Assembly (NCBI GenBank): GCA_031290395.1
Contig: JAITNN010000018.1
Span: 1-64,000 of the forward strand
Direction of reading: 5' to 3'
Source: Mycoplasmataceae bacterium
GTDB taxonomy: Bacteria; Bacillota_I; Bacilli_A; Mycoplasmatales; Mycoplasmoidaceae
DNA length: 64,000 nucleotides
Part shown: piece by piece, positions 46,305 to 56,044 of the stretch
Position numbering within the stretch: the stretch's first letter is position 1
How the letters are laid out: each line of letters begins with the position of its first letter
Notes under the pieces: generated by a model
Database searches by the model: none
What the model saw: only the letters and a program-made list of their open reading frames with translations
What the model was told of the DNA's origin: nothing
Made by a program: the position numbers and the translations under genes

Positions 46305-47996
46305 CTACTGGATTGCGATATAAAACGAGTAAGTAGGTTGATTCCCAGTTACGGTGCTAACTTTTAAGTTATGTGTTTCCGCTAAATATTTACGAATAAA
46401 CTTAACATCTTTGATTTCTGCATCAATTCCGCAAATCACACACGCTGTTTTTGCCTTACGCTTATTAGCAATTAGCTTATCACACAATTCTCGAATCACA
46501 TTTTGTAAATTGTGATTTGCCGAAATAACTTTTTTATCCATAATACCAATGAAGTCACGTTTTTTAACTTCAATATGCGAATATTTGACAAATTTACTAG
46601 AAACAGAAATCTTTCCAACTTCTGTATCGTTAATAATGTTATCCATTCCCTTAACATTGCTTCCTAAATCTTGAATCGGATCAAATGATAAGCAAGACAA
46701 ATATGAAGCAGCGATATCATGAGCATTGATAATCTCAATTTTCACATCATTAGATGTGAGTTCAGATGCTTCTTTAGCTGCAAGCACGACATTTGAATCA
46801 TCCACAATAATAATGACATGGTCCACATTTGTTTCACGAATCTTATCAACAAATTCTTGGATCGATGGGTTTCCAGAAACTTCTGTGTTAATAGTGTTAG
46901 GAATATTCAATGAATCATTGTATATTTTAGCCAATTGTGCTGATGGTACTGTTGCCACTACTTTAACGCCTGAAGGTATCTTACGCTTGGCCTGAATATG
47001 CTCTTGAATGTTTTCAAGAGTGGTGCCTGGATTTCTCTCAAGAAATTGTAAAGTCATGTTTTCTACTTTAACTTTATTAAACTCACCATATTGAGCACCA
47101 ATTTCCAATACGCGGTATGGAGTTATTGTGTGGACGTGTACTTTTACAATATCACCATCAACAACTACGGCAAGAGAATCACCAATTTTAGTTAATTGCT
47201 TTTTAAAATATTTAATATCAAATGTTGATTTGTGAGATTGCTTTAGTGACACTCTTGATTTTAATGTCATAATAAATTCACAACAATAACCAAATCCAAC
47301 ATTTGAATCTTCTAATTTATCAATAAAAGATTTTTTTGCCTCAATTTTTTTAAGTGACATTTTTTTCATTGGAGCCAATGATTTAGAATCTTTTAGGGCA
47401 ACTAACATGCCATCAAAGAAACGACATAATCCATAGCCGCCAGAGTCAACCACACCAACTTCTTTTAATTCTCGTAATAACTCAGGAGTCTTTAACAATA
47501 TCGCTTGGGCTTCTTTACAAGCAGTTTCCATTACATCTTCAATCGATTTGAAATTACGTTTTTTCAAAAGGTTCTCAGCAGTCACACGGATGACCGTTAA
47601 AATGGTTCCTTCCACAGGACTAGCAACTGCAGCATAGGCAACATTTTTAGCTGCTGTAAATGCACTTACAAAATCCAAAACACCAATTTCGGTTTTTCCT
47701 TCATGTAAAACTGATGTAAAGCCTTTAATAATCTGCGAAAAGATAACCCCAGAGTTCCCACGAGCATTCATTAATAAGCCACGAGAAAACTGTTTGCCTA
47801 ATAATTGAATGTCTGTGTAATCTATATTACGAATTGCATCAATCGCACCATTAATGGTGATCATCATGTTAGTCCCAGTATCACCATCTGGTACAGGGAA
47901 TACGTTTAATTCATTAATGTACTCATGTTCGCTACTAATAGCCTCACCACCAGCTATAAACATTTCTTTCAACTTTGTCGCATTTAAATTAATCAT
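46305..47996 (-). CDS. fakA: Fatty acid kinase FakA-like (DAK2-domain protein)
   Basis: A 563-residue protein with an N-terminal dihydroxyacetone-kinase-type DAK2 domain (F-P-V-P-D-G-D-T-G-T-N-M, then A-R-G-N-S-G-V-I-F-S-Q) and a C-terminal part of the YloV/FakA type. With a FakB carrier it phosphorylates imported fatty acids. FakB is not in this window. Overlaps the asp23 stop codon by one base, the usual asp23-fakA pair. Confidence 0.9.
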   Translation of the reverse strand: MINLNATKLKEMFIAGGEAISSEHEYINELNVFPVPDGDTGTNMMITINGAIDAIRNIDYTDIQLLGKQFSRGLLMNARGNSGVIFSQIIKGFTSVLHEGKTEIGVLDFVSAFTAAKNVAYAAVASPVEGTILTVIRVTAENLLKKRNFKSIEDVMETACKEAQAILLKTPELLRELKEVGVVDSGGYGLCRFFDGMLVALKDSKSLAPMKKMSLKKIEAKKSFIDKLEDSNVGFGYCCEFIMTLKSRVSLKQSHKSTFDIKYFKKQLTKIGDSLAVVVDGDIVKVHVHTITPYRVLEIGAQYGEFNKVKVENMTLQFLERNPGTTLENIQEHIQAKRKIPSGVKVVATVPSAQLAKIYNDSLNIPNTINTEVSGNPSIQEFVDKIRETNVDHVIIIVDDSNVVLAAKEASELTSNDVKIEIINAHDIAASYLSCLSFDPIQDLGSNVKGMDNIINDTEVGKISVSSKFVKYSHIEVKKRDFIGIMDKKVISANHNLQNVIRELCDKLIANKRKAKTACVICGIDAEIKDVKFIRKYLAETHNLKVSTVTGNQPTYSFYIAIQ

Positions 47997-48274
47997 TATG
48001 TGCCTCCATGAACAGTCACATTAACAACAACACTATATAAGTCAAATGATTTCTTGATATTAAAATACACATTGTCTTGAATTTCACGTGCAATTTGAAA
48101 CACATTCACGATTGGTGACAATGGCTTAAAAATGATGTTTAGAGCTGTGTGGTTGTCATTAATTGTCACACTGAAATCTTCATTAACATTCACGCCTGGT
48201 GTTTTAGCAACAATATTCGCTACTAAACGTATTACCAAACTCTCATCATAATTGATACGATCAACTTTTGACAT
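47996..48274 (-). CDS. Asp23/Gls24-family protein
   Basis: A 92-residue protein (M-S-K-V-D-R-I-N-Y...) with the Asp23 pattern: a short helix V-A-N-I-V-A-K-T-P-G-V, strands, then I-Q-D-N-V-Y. It nearly always precedes fakA. The ATG at 48274 is chosen over longer frames because a -10 box lies six bases before it. Confidence 0.8.
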   Translation of the reverse strand: MSKVDRINYDESLVIRLVANIVAKTPGVNVNEDFSVTINDNHTALNIIFKPLSPIVNVFQIAREIQDNVYFNIKKSFDLYSVVVNVTVHGGT

Positions 48275-48286
48275 GCACCAATTATA
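48274..48286 (-). promoter_or_regulatory. Leaderless promoter of the asp23-fakA-plsX-rnc-smc-ftsY operon
   Basis: TATAAT on the minus strand (complement 48281-48286) lies six bases before the ATG at 48274. No ribosome site fits between them. This is the third such arrangement in the window and fronts a conserved operon. Confidence 0.6.
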
Positions 48287-48412
48287 CCTTATTGATGGTG
48301 ATTTAACATTGTGGATGTAAGCTATCACGATTGTTTAAATTTTACTAATGTACTAATTTATGGGATTTTAATTAGCCTATAAACCTTTTTTCTAATGTTA
48401 GAAATAAAACCA

Positions 48413-48441
48413 TTGACATAGTCTATGCAAATATTTATAGT
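48413..48441 (+). promoter_or_regulatory. Nitroreductase promoter
   Basis: TTGACA (48413-48418), a 17-base spacer and TATAGT (48436-48441): the best consensus promoter in the window. A purine-rich AAGGAAAA precedes the ATG. Confidence 0.75.
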
Positions 48442-48485
48442 TTTTCATAATCAATCGTATATTTAATAAAAGTCCAAGGAAAAAT

Positions 48486-49082
48486 ATGAAAACAAAGATG
48501 CATGAATTTTTAAACATAATAAAAACTAGACATAGTAATTACACTATTGTTAATCAATCTACATTGGAGGAACAAGATTTGATTCATTTTATTGGTGAAT
48601 GTGTTAAATACAATCCATCAGCTTTTAACATCCAATCTTCTAGAATAGTTTTATTGCTTGGCAAACAAGGAAAACATCTTTGAGAATATGTAATTAGTCA
48701 ATTGACCAAGCCAATATCAGAGAGTGCCTTAGTAAAACTAAATAGTTGCTTAAACGCATATGCAACAATACTATTCTACGATGACACAAAAGTGACAATT
48801 CAAGAAGCACGCCAACGCAACTTGAGAGAAGAAGGTTTTGCTTCTTGAGCTTTGCAAGCCAATGCCATGCTCCAACACAGTTTATGGTTAGGTTTATCCT
48901 ATTTGGACTATGCTGTTAATATTCAGCATTACAATACACTAATTGAAATTGAGGCTAGAAATAAATATGAAATCCCAGATCATTGACAGCTAATTGCACA
49001 AATGTCATTTGGTAAATTTACTAAAGATGCACAGAAGCATAGTTATCTACCGATAGCTGAACAACTATTCATTAAGCGCTAA
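48486..49082 (+). CDS. Nitroreductase-family flavoprotein (Frm2/HBN1-like)
   Basis: A 198-residue FMN-binding oxidoreductase. The N-terminal R-H-S-N-Y and S-A-F-N-I-Q-S-S-R segments match the subgroup that includes yeast Frm2 and bacterial fatty-acid-response nitroreductases. A central F-Y-D-D-T-K-V and the C-terminal Q-M-S-F-G-K-F also fit. Likely a redox-stress or lipid-linked reductase; substrate unknown. Stands alone behind its own promoter. Confidence 0.75.
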
Positions 49083-49115
49083 TATTTTGATAGTCAAACA
49101 AAAGTTGTTTGTAAA

Positions 49116-49631
49116 TTAATCTTCCGAGCCTCAATGTTTGTCCATTCTTGCGTTCATTTTAATAAGCGTTGCGTTGATTGCTAATAAACTTTCATTGATT
49201 GGATCTAGTTTGGTCTTGAACGCTTCTTCTAATGCATCTTTAGTTACCATAGGTTTCAATGCTTTATCTAGAATGACTTCTAATTGTTTGTGCGTCACCA
49301 TAGGCTGCAATGCTCTATCTAGAATGACTTCTAATTGTTTGTGTGTCACCATAGGTTGTAGAGCCACTTTAAGTTGTTTATGTGTTACATATTTAGTTTT
49401 TTCAATTTTGCTCATAATAACCTTCCCTAATAGAATTTCCTCTAATTTTGTTGTAGAAATCTGGCCGATACTTTGATACTTTGAGCAAATTTCTATGAAT
49501 GCTTTATTATAAGATCTACTCTCCATAGTCCAATAATCTTTTTCAGTTTTTGCCCCATATTCTATAAGAATATTATTTATGTCTTCTATTTCTTCTTTTG
49601 ATAATGATTTATCTAATTTGATGATTTTCAT
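49116..49631 (-). CDS. Repeat protein resembling Mycoplasma DUF16 coiled-coil proteins
   Basis: A 171-residue protein. After a charged N-terminal part (about 100 residues) come repeats with the core V-T-H-K-Q-L-(K/E)-V, in tandem: (L)-Q-P-M-V-T-H-K-Q-L-E-V-I-L-D, followed by a C-terminal coiled-coil-like tail (M-N-A-R-M-D-K-H-W-G). K-Y-V-T-H-K-Q-L is the hallmark of the M. pneumoniae DUF16 family. TGA near the end is read as Trp, giving five extra residues. ATG 49631 is preferred to 49640 because GGAGG is nine bases upstream of it. Confidence 0.6.
49237..49371 (-). repeat. 51-bp tandem repeat within the DUF16-like gene
   Basis: Units starting at 49270 and 49321 are nearly identical (AGAATGACTTCTAATTGTTT in both), with a partial unit on the left. 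Each encodes 17 residues. Recombination between units could change protein length. Confidence 0.85.
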
Positions 49632-49660
49632 ATGCTTCATCCTCCCCTTATTAATACACC

Positions 49661-49745
49661 GAAAATAATTTTTTTGTAAAAAACTTTCGAATTATTTTCA
49701 GAATTTAGGGGTATTTTTGAACTTTTACTCTCTTACGAGAGTAAA
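49661..49745. promoter_or_regulatory. Two inverted repeats upstream of the DUF16-like gene
   Basis: GAAAATAATT (49661-49670) / AATTATTTTC (49690-49699), and TTTACTCTC-TTAC-GAGAGTAAA (49724-49745). Both lie in the divergent region between the DUF16-like gene and rpmF. The first lies just ahead of the DUF16-like gene's ribosome site and could shape its leader or bind a regulator. No clear U-run, so terminators are unlikely. Confidence 0.4.
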
Positions 49746-49892
49746 GAAATTATTTTGTGAATGCATAAAAATATATATTTTTATTAAATTAAGATTGAAA
49801 CAAGACCAATATCCCTAACAAAGATATGCAATAGTGGAGAATAATATTGTAATTATTAATATATAATCTCTCCCAATATATAAAGGAATTCT

Positions 49893-50069
49893 ATGGCAGT
49901 TCAACAAAGACGAGTAAGTAAATCAAGAAAGGGAATGCGTCGTTCCCACGATGCGTTAAAGAAAACAACGACAACAACATGTAAAAAATGTGGTCGTCCA
50001 ATTCAGCCGCATAAAGTTTGTCCATATTGTGGATATTACAAAGGCCGTAAGGTTATTGACGTTAAATAA
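49893..50069 (+). CDS. rpmF: 50S ribosomal protein L32
   Basis: A 58-residue protein, M-A-V-Q-Q-R-R-V-S-K-S-R-K, with a zinc ribbon C-K-K-C and C-P-Y-C. AAGGAA precedes the ATG and a TATAAT lies upstream. Stop overlaps the next ATG. Confidence 0.95.
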   Translation: MAVQQRRVSKSRKGMRRSHDALKKTTTTTCKKCGRPIQPHKVCPYCGYYKGRKVIDVK

Positions 50070-50290
50070 TGGCCAATCAACAACCTGAAACAAAGGAAAA
50101 TCTCTCTAGACAACAAACAGAAATGTTGAAAAACATAGATTTTTCAAGCATTCCATCTAGTGATGAATTTCAAAAAATAAAAGTTAAACCACAAAATCGT
50201 TGATTTAATTCCGTGATGGCTTTATCAATCGTTACAATCGGTATTTGCTTAGGTGTGATTGTTGGCGTTTTAGTGGCTCACTTTGCTTAA
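50069..50290 (+). CDS. Small single-helix membrane protein
   Basis: A 73-residue protein with a polar N-terminal part (about 45 residues) and one C-terminal membrane helix (M-A-L-S-I-V-T-I-G-I...). It overlaps rpmF by one base and is followed eight bases later by the alanine dehydrogenase gene. Probably tail-anchored; function unknown. Confidence 0.65.
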
Positions 50291-50298
50291 GGAAGATT

Positions 50299-51447
50299 AT
50301 GAAAATAGCAATATTAAAAGAAAATAAAAACGAGTACCGTGTGAGTTTAACACCAATCGATGCTAAAACATTGGTTGCCTCAAAACATGAAGTGATTATT
50401 ACCAAAAATGCCGGTACGGCGTCTGGATATTCTGATCGTGAATATTTAGATGTTGGTGTGAAAGTTGTGGCCACTAACAAAGAAGCAATTGGTAATAGTA
50501 ATGTGGTAGTCAAACTAAGTCAACCAACAAACGGTGAGCTTAATGAAATTACACCAAGACAACTATTGATTTCTCTTTTTAACTTGCCTAATAATCCTAA
50601 AGTATTAAGGGGATTGTTAAAAAATAAAATTACAGCTTTAGGAATTGAAGCATTCCAAGAAAATGGTACTTTTACATTATTAATTCCTAACGAACAAATC
50701 AAGGGGCGCTTTGGTGCGTTGCTTGGAGCTTATAACTTAGCAAAATTTCACAAAAACTCTTTGGGCAAAACATTTAGTCCTATTGCTCATAACAAAGAAC
50801 GTGCTCATTTTACAATTCTTAATGCTTCTTATTCCGGATTAGAAGCAGCACGTACTATTTTAGCCTTAGGGGGAGACTTGACTGTTTTAGAAAATGATGA
50901 ACATTTGGCAAAACAAGTAAAAGATGATAATCATTTAATTACTTTAGCAAAATTACATCATTCAAAATTTGAGGTAATTAAAGCTGATTTCACGGATTTA
51001 TCAAAACAAGTATCAATCACTGATGTTTTGATCAACACCAATTCTCTTCCAGGTTCATTAACTTCTAAACGAATTACTGAAAGAATGATTTCCACAATGA
51101 GGGCAGGAAGTGTTTTTGTAGATTTAGCAATTGATCAAGGTTTTGGTAGCGATACAGAAAAACAGACGACTAGTTTTGCTAAACCATCATTCCTTGCGGA
51201 TGGTGTAATACATTTTGCATTAGAAAATATTCCATCATTGTTTGCAAATTCTATTACTGTGGCCATTAGCACTATTCTCACAGAAAAATTATTTAAAGTG
51301 CTGAGTGGCGAAAATCCAATGAGCATTGTTAAAGACCATAAAATTCTTTTGGAATCCATTATGACTTATGATGGTAATTTGACTAATAAAATCGCGGCAG
51401 ACTCATTGCACTTGCAATATAAAACAATTAGCTCTTTACTAAAGTAA
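50299..51447 (+). CDS. ald: Alanine dehydrogenase
   Basis: A 382-residue enzyme with the alanine dehydrogenase/transhydrogenase N-terminal pattern M-K-I-A-I-L-K-E, E-Y-R-V-S-L-T-P, and a Rossmann segment in the middle. The dinucleotide loop reads N-A-S-Y-S-G-L-E-A-A, lacking the usual G-x-G-x-x-G, and V-D-L-A-I-D-Q-G follows. It would recycle NADH while making alanine from pyruvate and ammonia, another fermentation outlet. The altered loop leaves the cofactor or activity in some doubt. ATG 50299 follows AAGGAAG. Confidence 0.75.
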   Translation: MKIAILKENKNEYRVSLTPIDAKTLVASKHEVIITKNAGTASGYSDREYLDVGVKVVATNKEAIGNSNVVVKLSQPTNGELNEITPRQLLISLFNLPNNPKVLRGLLKNKITALGIEAFQENGTFTLLIPNEQIKGRFGALLGAYNLAKFHKNSLGKTFSPIAHNKERAHFTILNASYSGLEAARTILALGGDLTVLENDEHLAKQVKDDNHLITLAKLHHSKFEVIKADFTDLSKQVSITDVLINTNSLPGSLTSKRITERMISTMRAGSVFVDLAIDQGFGSDTEKQTTSFAKPSFLADGVIHFALENIPSLFANSITVAISTILTEKLFKVLSGENPMSIVKDHKILLESIMTYDGNLTNKIAADSLHLQYKTISSLLK

Positions 51448-51450
51448 TTA

Positions 51451-53277
51451 CTAATTTAAATTTAGTTTATGTTTATGTTTATATTGTTTATTCAATAAAC
51501 TAATTTTAATGTTGGTCTTCTTGATTTGTTTACTGTGTTTAGCTTGAGATTTCTTGATTTTCTCTTTACACTTAATTTTGACTTGGTTTTTCTTTGTTGT
51601 AGATGCTAATTCATTGTAATAAATAATTTGTTCTTTTAAAACTTGATCGCAATGTTTTAAATAAGACTGTAAATTTGTCATTTTATATTCATAAAATGTC
51701 CTAGGATTATTTTTCATTTCTTTTTTATTTAAAACTACCCCATCAATTATTAACGCTAACCAAATTGTTATAGTTAGACCTATTAATAAAAACATCATTG
51801 GATTTAGAAGCCCACCGATGGACGCGATATTTCCGTGAGAACCACCGGCATATAATGCTCATCCAATGATGGCAATTAATACATAATCGCTTTCACCATA
51901 AGAGTTATTGGCCCAAGTCGGCGGTGTAGTTGTTAATAAATTAATCTCAAGTCTTGGATCTGTGTATCAAGCCGATCCAGCAGTGATTGGAGATGCTAAT
52001 GTATTAAAAGTTGCATTAAATATAATCGGTACAAATGATACCACAAGTCCAACAAAGAATCCTGCTAACAGACATCCGAGGACACCACCACGATAATTAC
52101 CAAATATGCCAGCCGTCCCACCGAGGAAAAAGAACACGACAACGCTTGGTAAAATAACGGAAGAAAATGTTGTAGCATCTACTGCATGTAAAGCCAATGA
52201 AATGCCCATAGTGGCAATGCAACCTAGAAACGAAATGACAAAACCCAACATCACAGCAGTTGGTTGTGCTTTTAAAATGAGTGAAGCATCTACACTCATA
52301 ACTGCTCCTCTAATAAACCTTTGTGAGATGCCTTTAATGCAGTCTCGTAATTCATTCACCATCATAGTAATACCTTGAATTAATACAAGTAGACCAGCCG
52401 TAAACATGAAGGCATCTAAGATCAACGCCACTATTAATGATTGGTTATTTAATATTGTAGAAATTGACTCACCAGAACCTGGAACACAATATGCACCAAC
52501 ATATACAATCACAAATAAAATTGTCATCACAAGAACAATAGTAATATTGGAACTCTTTAAAAATCGCATTCAACGTGGTACATGCATTTCCTCAATTGAT
52601 GAAAAACGACCTTTTTTTAATTTACCAATTAACGTACCAACACCATTAGCTAAAGCGAATGCAAATAAACCATGATGGCACAAATTCATATTTTTCTCAT
52701 GCATCAATCCACGTACAGTACTAGTAGTAAGACTAGGAGCAAGCGTCGTATATATGGCAATCATTCCTGCACCTAACACCGCTGCAAGTATGCCTAATTT
52801 ATCAAGGGCTAAACACCCTTGAGGACCACACAATAAAAACATTGTAGTAATGCCTACACAGAAATACATCACAATGTGTGTAGATAAATAAATATTTTTA
52901 AAACGAGAAAATCCAGCCAATAAAAGATTGAAAACAATCGCTAATAATAACATTATTGACGCTGTTTGTGCAATTTGTTGAGACGCATTCATTAACCCGA
53001 TTGAAAAAGCATCACTAGCCGCAATTGAAGAAGAAGTACTAGTCACATCTACTCCAATTAAAATATTAAACATTCCTTTAAAGTGAACAAGTGATGAACT
53101 AATTGCACCACCTCCGATGGAAAGAATTAAAAATCCTAAAATCGTTACAAATGTTGATTCAATTGTTTGCAATACCGTGCGCCTAAGTAAAATGGAACCA
53201 ACTAAGGCGAACACTCCGACTACTAACCCGGCTGAACCAAAAAACGATTGGATGAAATTTATAATAATAGTACCCAT
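51451..53277 (-). CDS. ulaA: PTS ascorbate-type EIIC permease (UlaA/SgcC family)
   Basis: A 608-residue membrane protein with about eleven to twelve helices, read through several TGA Trp codons. UlaA-type landmarks: I-L-L-R-R-T-V near the start, L-I-Q-G-I-T-M-M-V-N-E-L, G-I-S-Q-R-F-I-R-G-A-V, and F-F-L-G-G-T-A-G-I-F. It carries a Lys-rich cytoplasmic extension of about 80 residues at the C-terminus (K-E-K-I-K-K-S-Q-A-K-H...) that ordinary UlaA lacks. No EIIA or EIIB gene lies next to it. It probably brings in and phosphorylates the sugar handled by the LacAB branch just upstream in the cluster; the substrate is inferred. Confidence 0.82.
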
Positions 53278-53292
53278 AAATTGATAATCCTT

Positions 53293-54181
53293 CTATTTAG
53301 CTAAACTCGCCACACCCATTAGAGCAGCGTTATTACCTAATTTAGCTTTAAGTAATTTAACATGCTCAAATGACGAAACTGGCTTTCGTGCTAATTTCAA
53401 TGATAGTGATTTTAATAGTGATATATCAAAATATTCATATTCAGTAATTTTGCCACCGAAGACAAAGCAAGATGGATTGAATAAGTAAATGTAATTCATG
53501 ATGCCTTCAATAAGTCCAACAAATCATGAATCCACAATTGTTTTAATTGCAGCATCAACATTTTGCATAGTCAAGGCATTCTTCAGCCGTGATAATTGTT
53601 GGCTTAATTTTTTTACAACGTTTGATTAATCCCGGAACGCTATAATGATTCTCGTAAAAATGACCATTAACTACCATTTGACCGCATTCACCAGAAGCAT
53701 AGGTAGAACCATAATATATTTCTCCATTAATGATTGGGCAACCTGCAATGCCAGTACCAATGGCCATGACGATTGCGTTTACCTTTTTTTTGCCTTTAAG
53801 TGAACCATACATCAATTCACCTTGCGTTGCTGCCTTAACATCATTCATTGCATAAAAAGGTAATTTACAATATTTCGCAAATTCTTCTCTTATATGCATA
53901 CCTTCATAACCCTGAAGGGTGTGGTTAGGTGATAACACAATATATTTTTTTGTATCAATAATACCAACCATTGTTGAACAAACACATTTAATTTCCTTGT
54001 GAATGTTTTTCATGTCTTGGGCAAATTTTGCCATCCCTCAAACAATATCTTTACCAGATGGATGCTGTTTTTCAGATGTACGATACTTGCCTTGTTGTAA
54101 TATTTTAATATTGTTTTTATTTTTAATCATTATGGCCCATTTTATGAATGTGCCTCCCATATCCAATGCTAGTAATTTCAT
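53293..54181 (-). pseudogene. ROK-family sugar kinase, frameshifted
   Basis: The first part (54181 down to about 53565) has the ATP site D-M-G-G-T-F-I-K and the ROK segment G-T-G-I-A-G-C-P-I-I-N-G-E with S-G-E-C-G-Q-M. It then runs into W-C-C-N and a stop at 53543-53545. The shifted frame supplies the normal ROK ending (V-D-A-A-I-K, then N-Y-I-Y-L-F-N-P, F-V-F-G-G-K-I, and G-V-A-S-L-A-K). One base too many in the A-run at about 53563-53566 explains it. An ATG (M-Q-N-V-D) sits at the junction and might allow a separate C-terminal fragment. Kinase activity is probably lost in this copy unless it is a sequencing error. Confidence 0.75.
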
Positions 54182-54182
54182 A

Positions 54183-55052
54183 TTATTTAACCATCCCAAT
54201 AGAACCTAAAATTTTTAATTTTTCAATAACAACTACTCTTGTTTTTTGTAATCCTAAAGGAAAATAATTCCGAGGGTCGTATCCGTGTTTTTCTTTATAT
54301 TTTCCTGAACGGAAATAATCAACTAATCCTTCTGTAAAAGCTGTCAATAATTCTGTGCCAACATTAAATTTACAAATACCTAATTGAATTGCTTTCTTAA
54401 TTTGAGCTAACGGTATACCACTACCACCATGAAGCACTAACGGCATATTTGATAGTGCTGTGTGAATTTCTTTTAAACGTTGAAAATCTAGTCCTTTTCA
54501 ATCTTTTGGGTAATTGCCATGTAAGTTGCCAATACCAGCAGCTAATGCATCAATACCAGTTGCCGCTAGATCTTTACATTCTTGAATACTAGCTAATTGA
54601 CCGTTTGTTTCTTTGTCTTCAGCTTTTCCCAAAACTGTTCCTACTTCACATTCAACTGTAATGTTATGCTTTTTAGCCAACGCTACGATGGTTTTAGTAT
54701 TACGTAAATTTTGAGATAGTGGTAATTTACTACCATCATACATTACAGATGTAAAACCATTTTTGATGGCGCTTAAAACCGTTTCATATTCACCATGATC
54801 TAAATGAATCGCCACTGGTACTTTAATTTTTCCATAAGTCACAATGCTTTTTACCATATTAACAAAATCCTTTGTCCCAGAAAAAGATTTTAATGCCTTT
54901 TGAGAAACCGCAATAATAATCGGCGATGAAGTATCATTGGCTGCAACAATCACTGTTTTAGCCATATCATAATTAATAACATTAGCATGCAAAACAGCAT
55001 ATTTGCCCAATTGGGCATGTTTTAACATTTGTTTCATATTCACTATTGGCAT
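54183..55052 (-). CDS. Class II fructose/tagatose-bisphosphate aldolase
   Basis: A 289-residue class II aldolase. Zinc ligands are visible: H-L-D-H-G (about residues 80-84), H in L-H-G-N-Y, and H in V-L-H-G-G-S-G. The N-terminus P-I-V-N-M-K-Q-M-L is typical. It may be the glycolytic aldolase or a GatY/KbaY-type tagatose enzyme; the LacAB neighbours favour a dual or tagatose role. Two bases separate it from the ROK gene. Confidence 0.85.
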
Positions 55053-55061
55053 GTTTTATTT

Positions 55062-55601
55062 TCAAGTCCTTGGTAATGGTATTTTAGTTTGTTTTGCACC
55101 ATTAGTATATTTACCATCTTCCCAATCTTTAATTTCTTTATCAAATTGGTGAATTGAATAGTTATTTTTCTTAATGCGTGAATCTATTTGCTTCATAATG
55201 GTTTTGTTACCACCTTGATATTTAGATTTCAAAAAAGCAATGGTAATAGCTTCCATTAAACCAATACCTGTAATGTTTCCACCCATACCCAAAATATTGC
55301 AGTTATATAATTCTCTGGATTTACGTGCTACTTCAACATCGCGTGTTAAGCAAACTCTAGCACCTTTAACTTTTTGAGCAGAGTTGCTAATCCCCACACC
55401 AGTGCCACAAATCACAATACCTAAATCTACTTTGTGAGCAACTACTTGTCGTGCCACTTCAAATCCGTAGATATCATAGTGTGTTCTAATATTATTATAT
55501 GTTCCGCAGTCTACAACTTTATGGCCCAACTTTATTAAAAAACCAACCATATGGTCTTTCATCGGTGTAACGATGTGATCACATCCTATCGCAATTTTCA
55601 T
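55062..55601 (-). CDS. lacB: Galactose-6-phosphate isomerase, LacB-like subunit
   Basis: A 179-residue RpiB/LacAB-fold protein. It starts M-K-I-A-I-G-C-D-H-I-V-T like LacB, has the catalytic Cys motif C-G-T-G-V-G-I-S-N, and the phosphate-binding R-T-H-Y. LacB forms heteromers with LacA to convert galactose 6-phosphate to tagatose 6-phosphate. Ends two b.p. before lacA on the same strand. Confidence 0.85.
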   Translation of the reverse strand: MKIAIGCDHIVTPMKDHMVGFLIKLGHKVVDCGTYNNIRTHYDIYGFEVARQVVAHKVDLGIVICGTGVGISNSAQKVKGARVCLTRDVEVARKSRELYNCNILGMGGNITGIGLMEAITIAFLKSKYQGGNKTIMKQIDSRIKKNNYSIHQFDKEIKDWEDGKYTNGAKQTKIPLPRT

Positions 55602-55602
55602 A

Positions 55603-56034
55603 TTACTGACCTTCCAACATCGTATCTAACATATCAATACGTACTTTGTGCCTACCGCCATCATATTGTGAAGATATGAAAGCCTTAACCATGTTTTTAA
55701 TTTGATGAAGTGTGGAAATTTCACCACCAAATGCTAATATTGTTGCATTATTATGTGCACATGTCATAAAAGCAGAATGCTCATCAGCAATTTGCGCTAC
55801 AACAATACCTTTGGTTTTTGCAATGAACATAAAAGGTATTGTTCCATAATCATCAATAGTAATGCCGCGATCAATCCTACCTTTTTTAATGGCTTCAGTG
55901 AGTGCATCACAATTTTTTAACAAGTCATTTGAACGATTCAAAATAATTGCTTTATGGCCAAGAGAATTAATTGTTAAACTGATATCCTTTGAATAACTTT
56001 TAAATTTTTCATTTGAGATTAATCCAATTTTCAT
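55603..56034 (-). CDS. lacA: Galactose-6-phosphate isomerase, LacA-like subunit
   Basis: A 143-residue RpiB-fold protein. It lacks the C-G-T-G motif (I-D-D-Y-G-T-I-P-F-M instead), as LacA does, and shares A-D-E-H-S-A-F-M-T, H-N-N and the ending Y-D-G-G-R-H-K-V-R-I-D-M-L, which are the LacA hallmarks. It would complete a LacAB complex with the next gene. Confidence 0.85.
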   Translation of the reverse strand: MKIGLISNEKFKSYSKDISLTINSLGHKAIILNRSNDLLKNCDALTEAIKKGRIDRGITIDDYGTIPFMFIAKTKGIVVAQIADEHSAFMTCAHNNATILAFGGEISTLHQIKNMVKAFISSQYDGGRHKVRIDMLDTMLEGQ

Positions 56035-56044
56035 ATATTATCCT

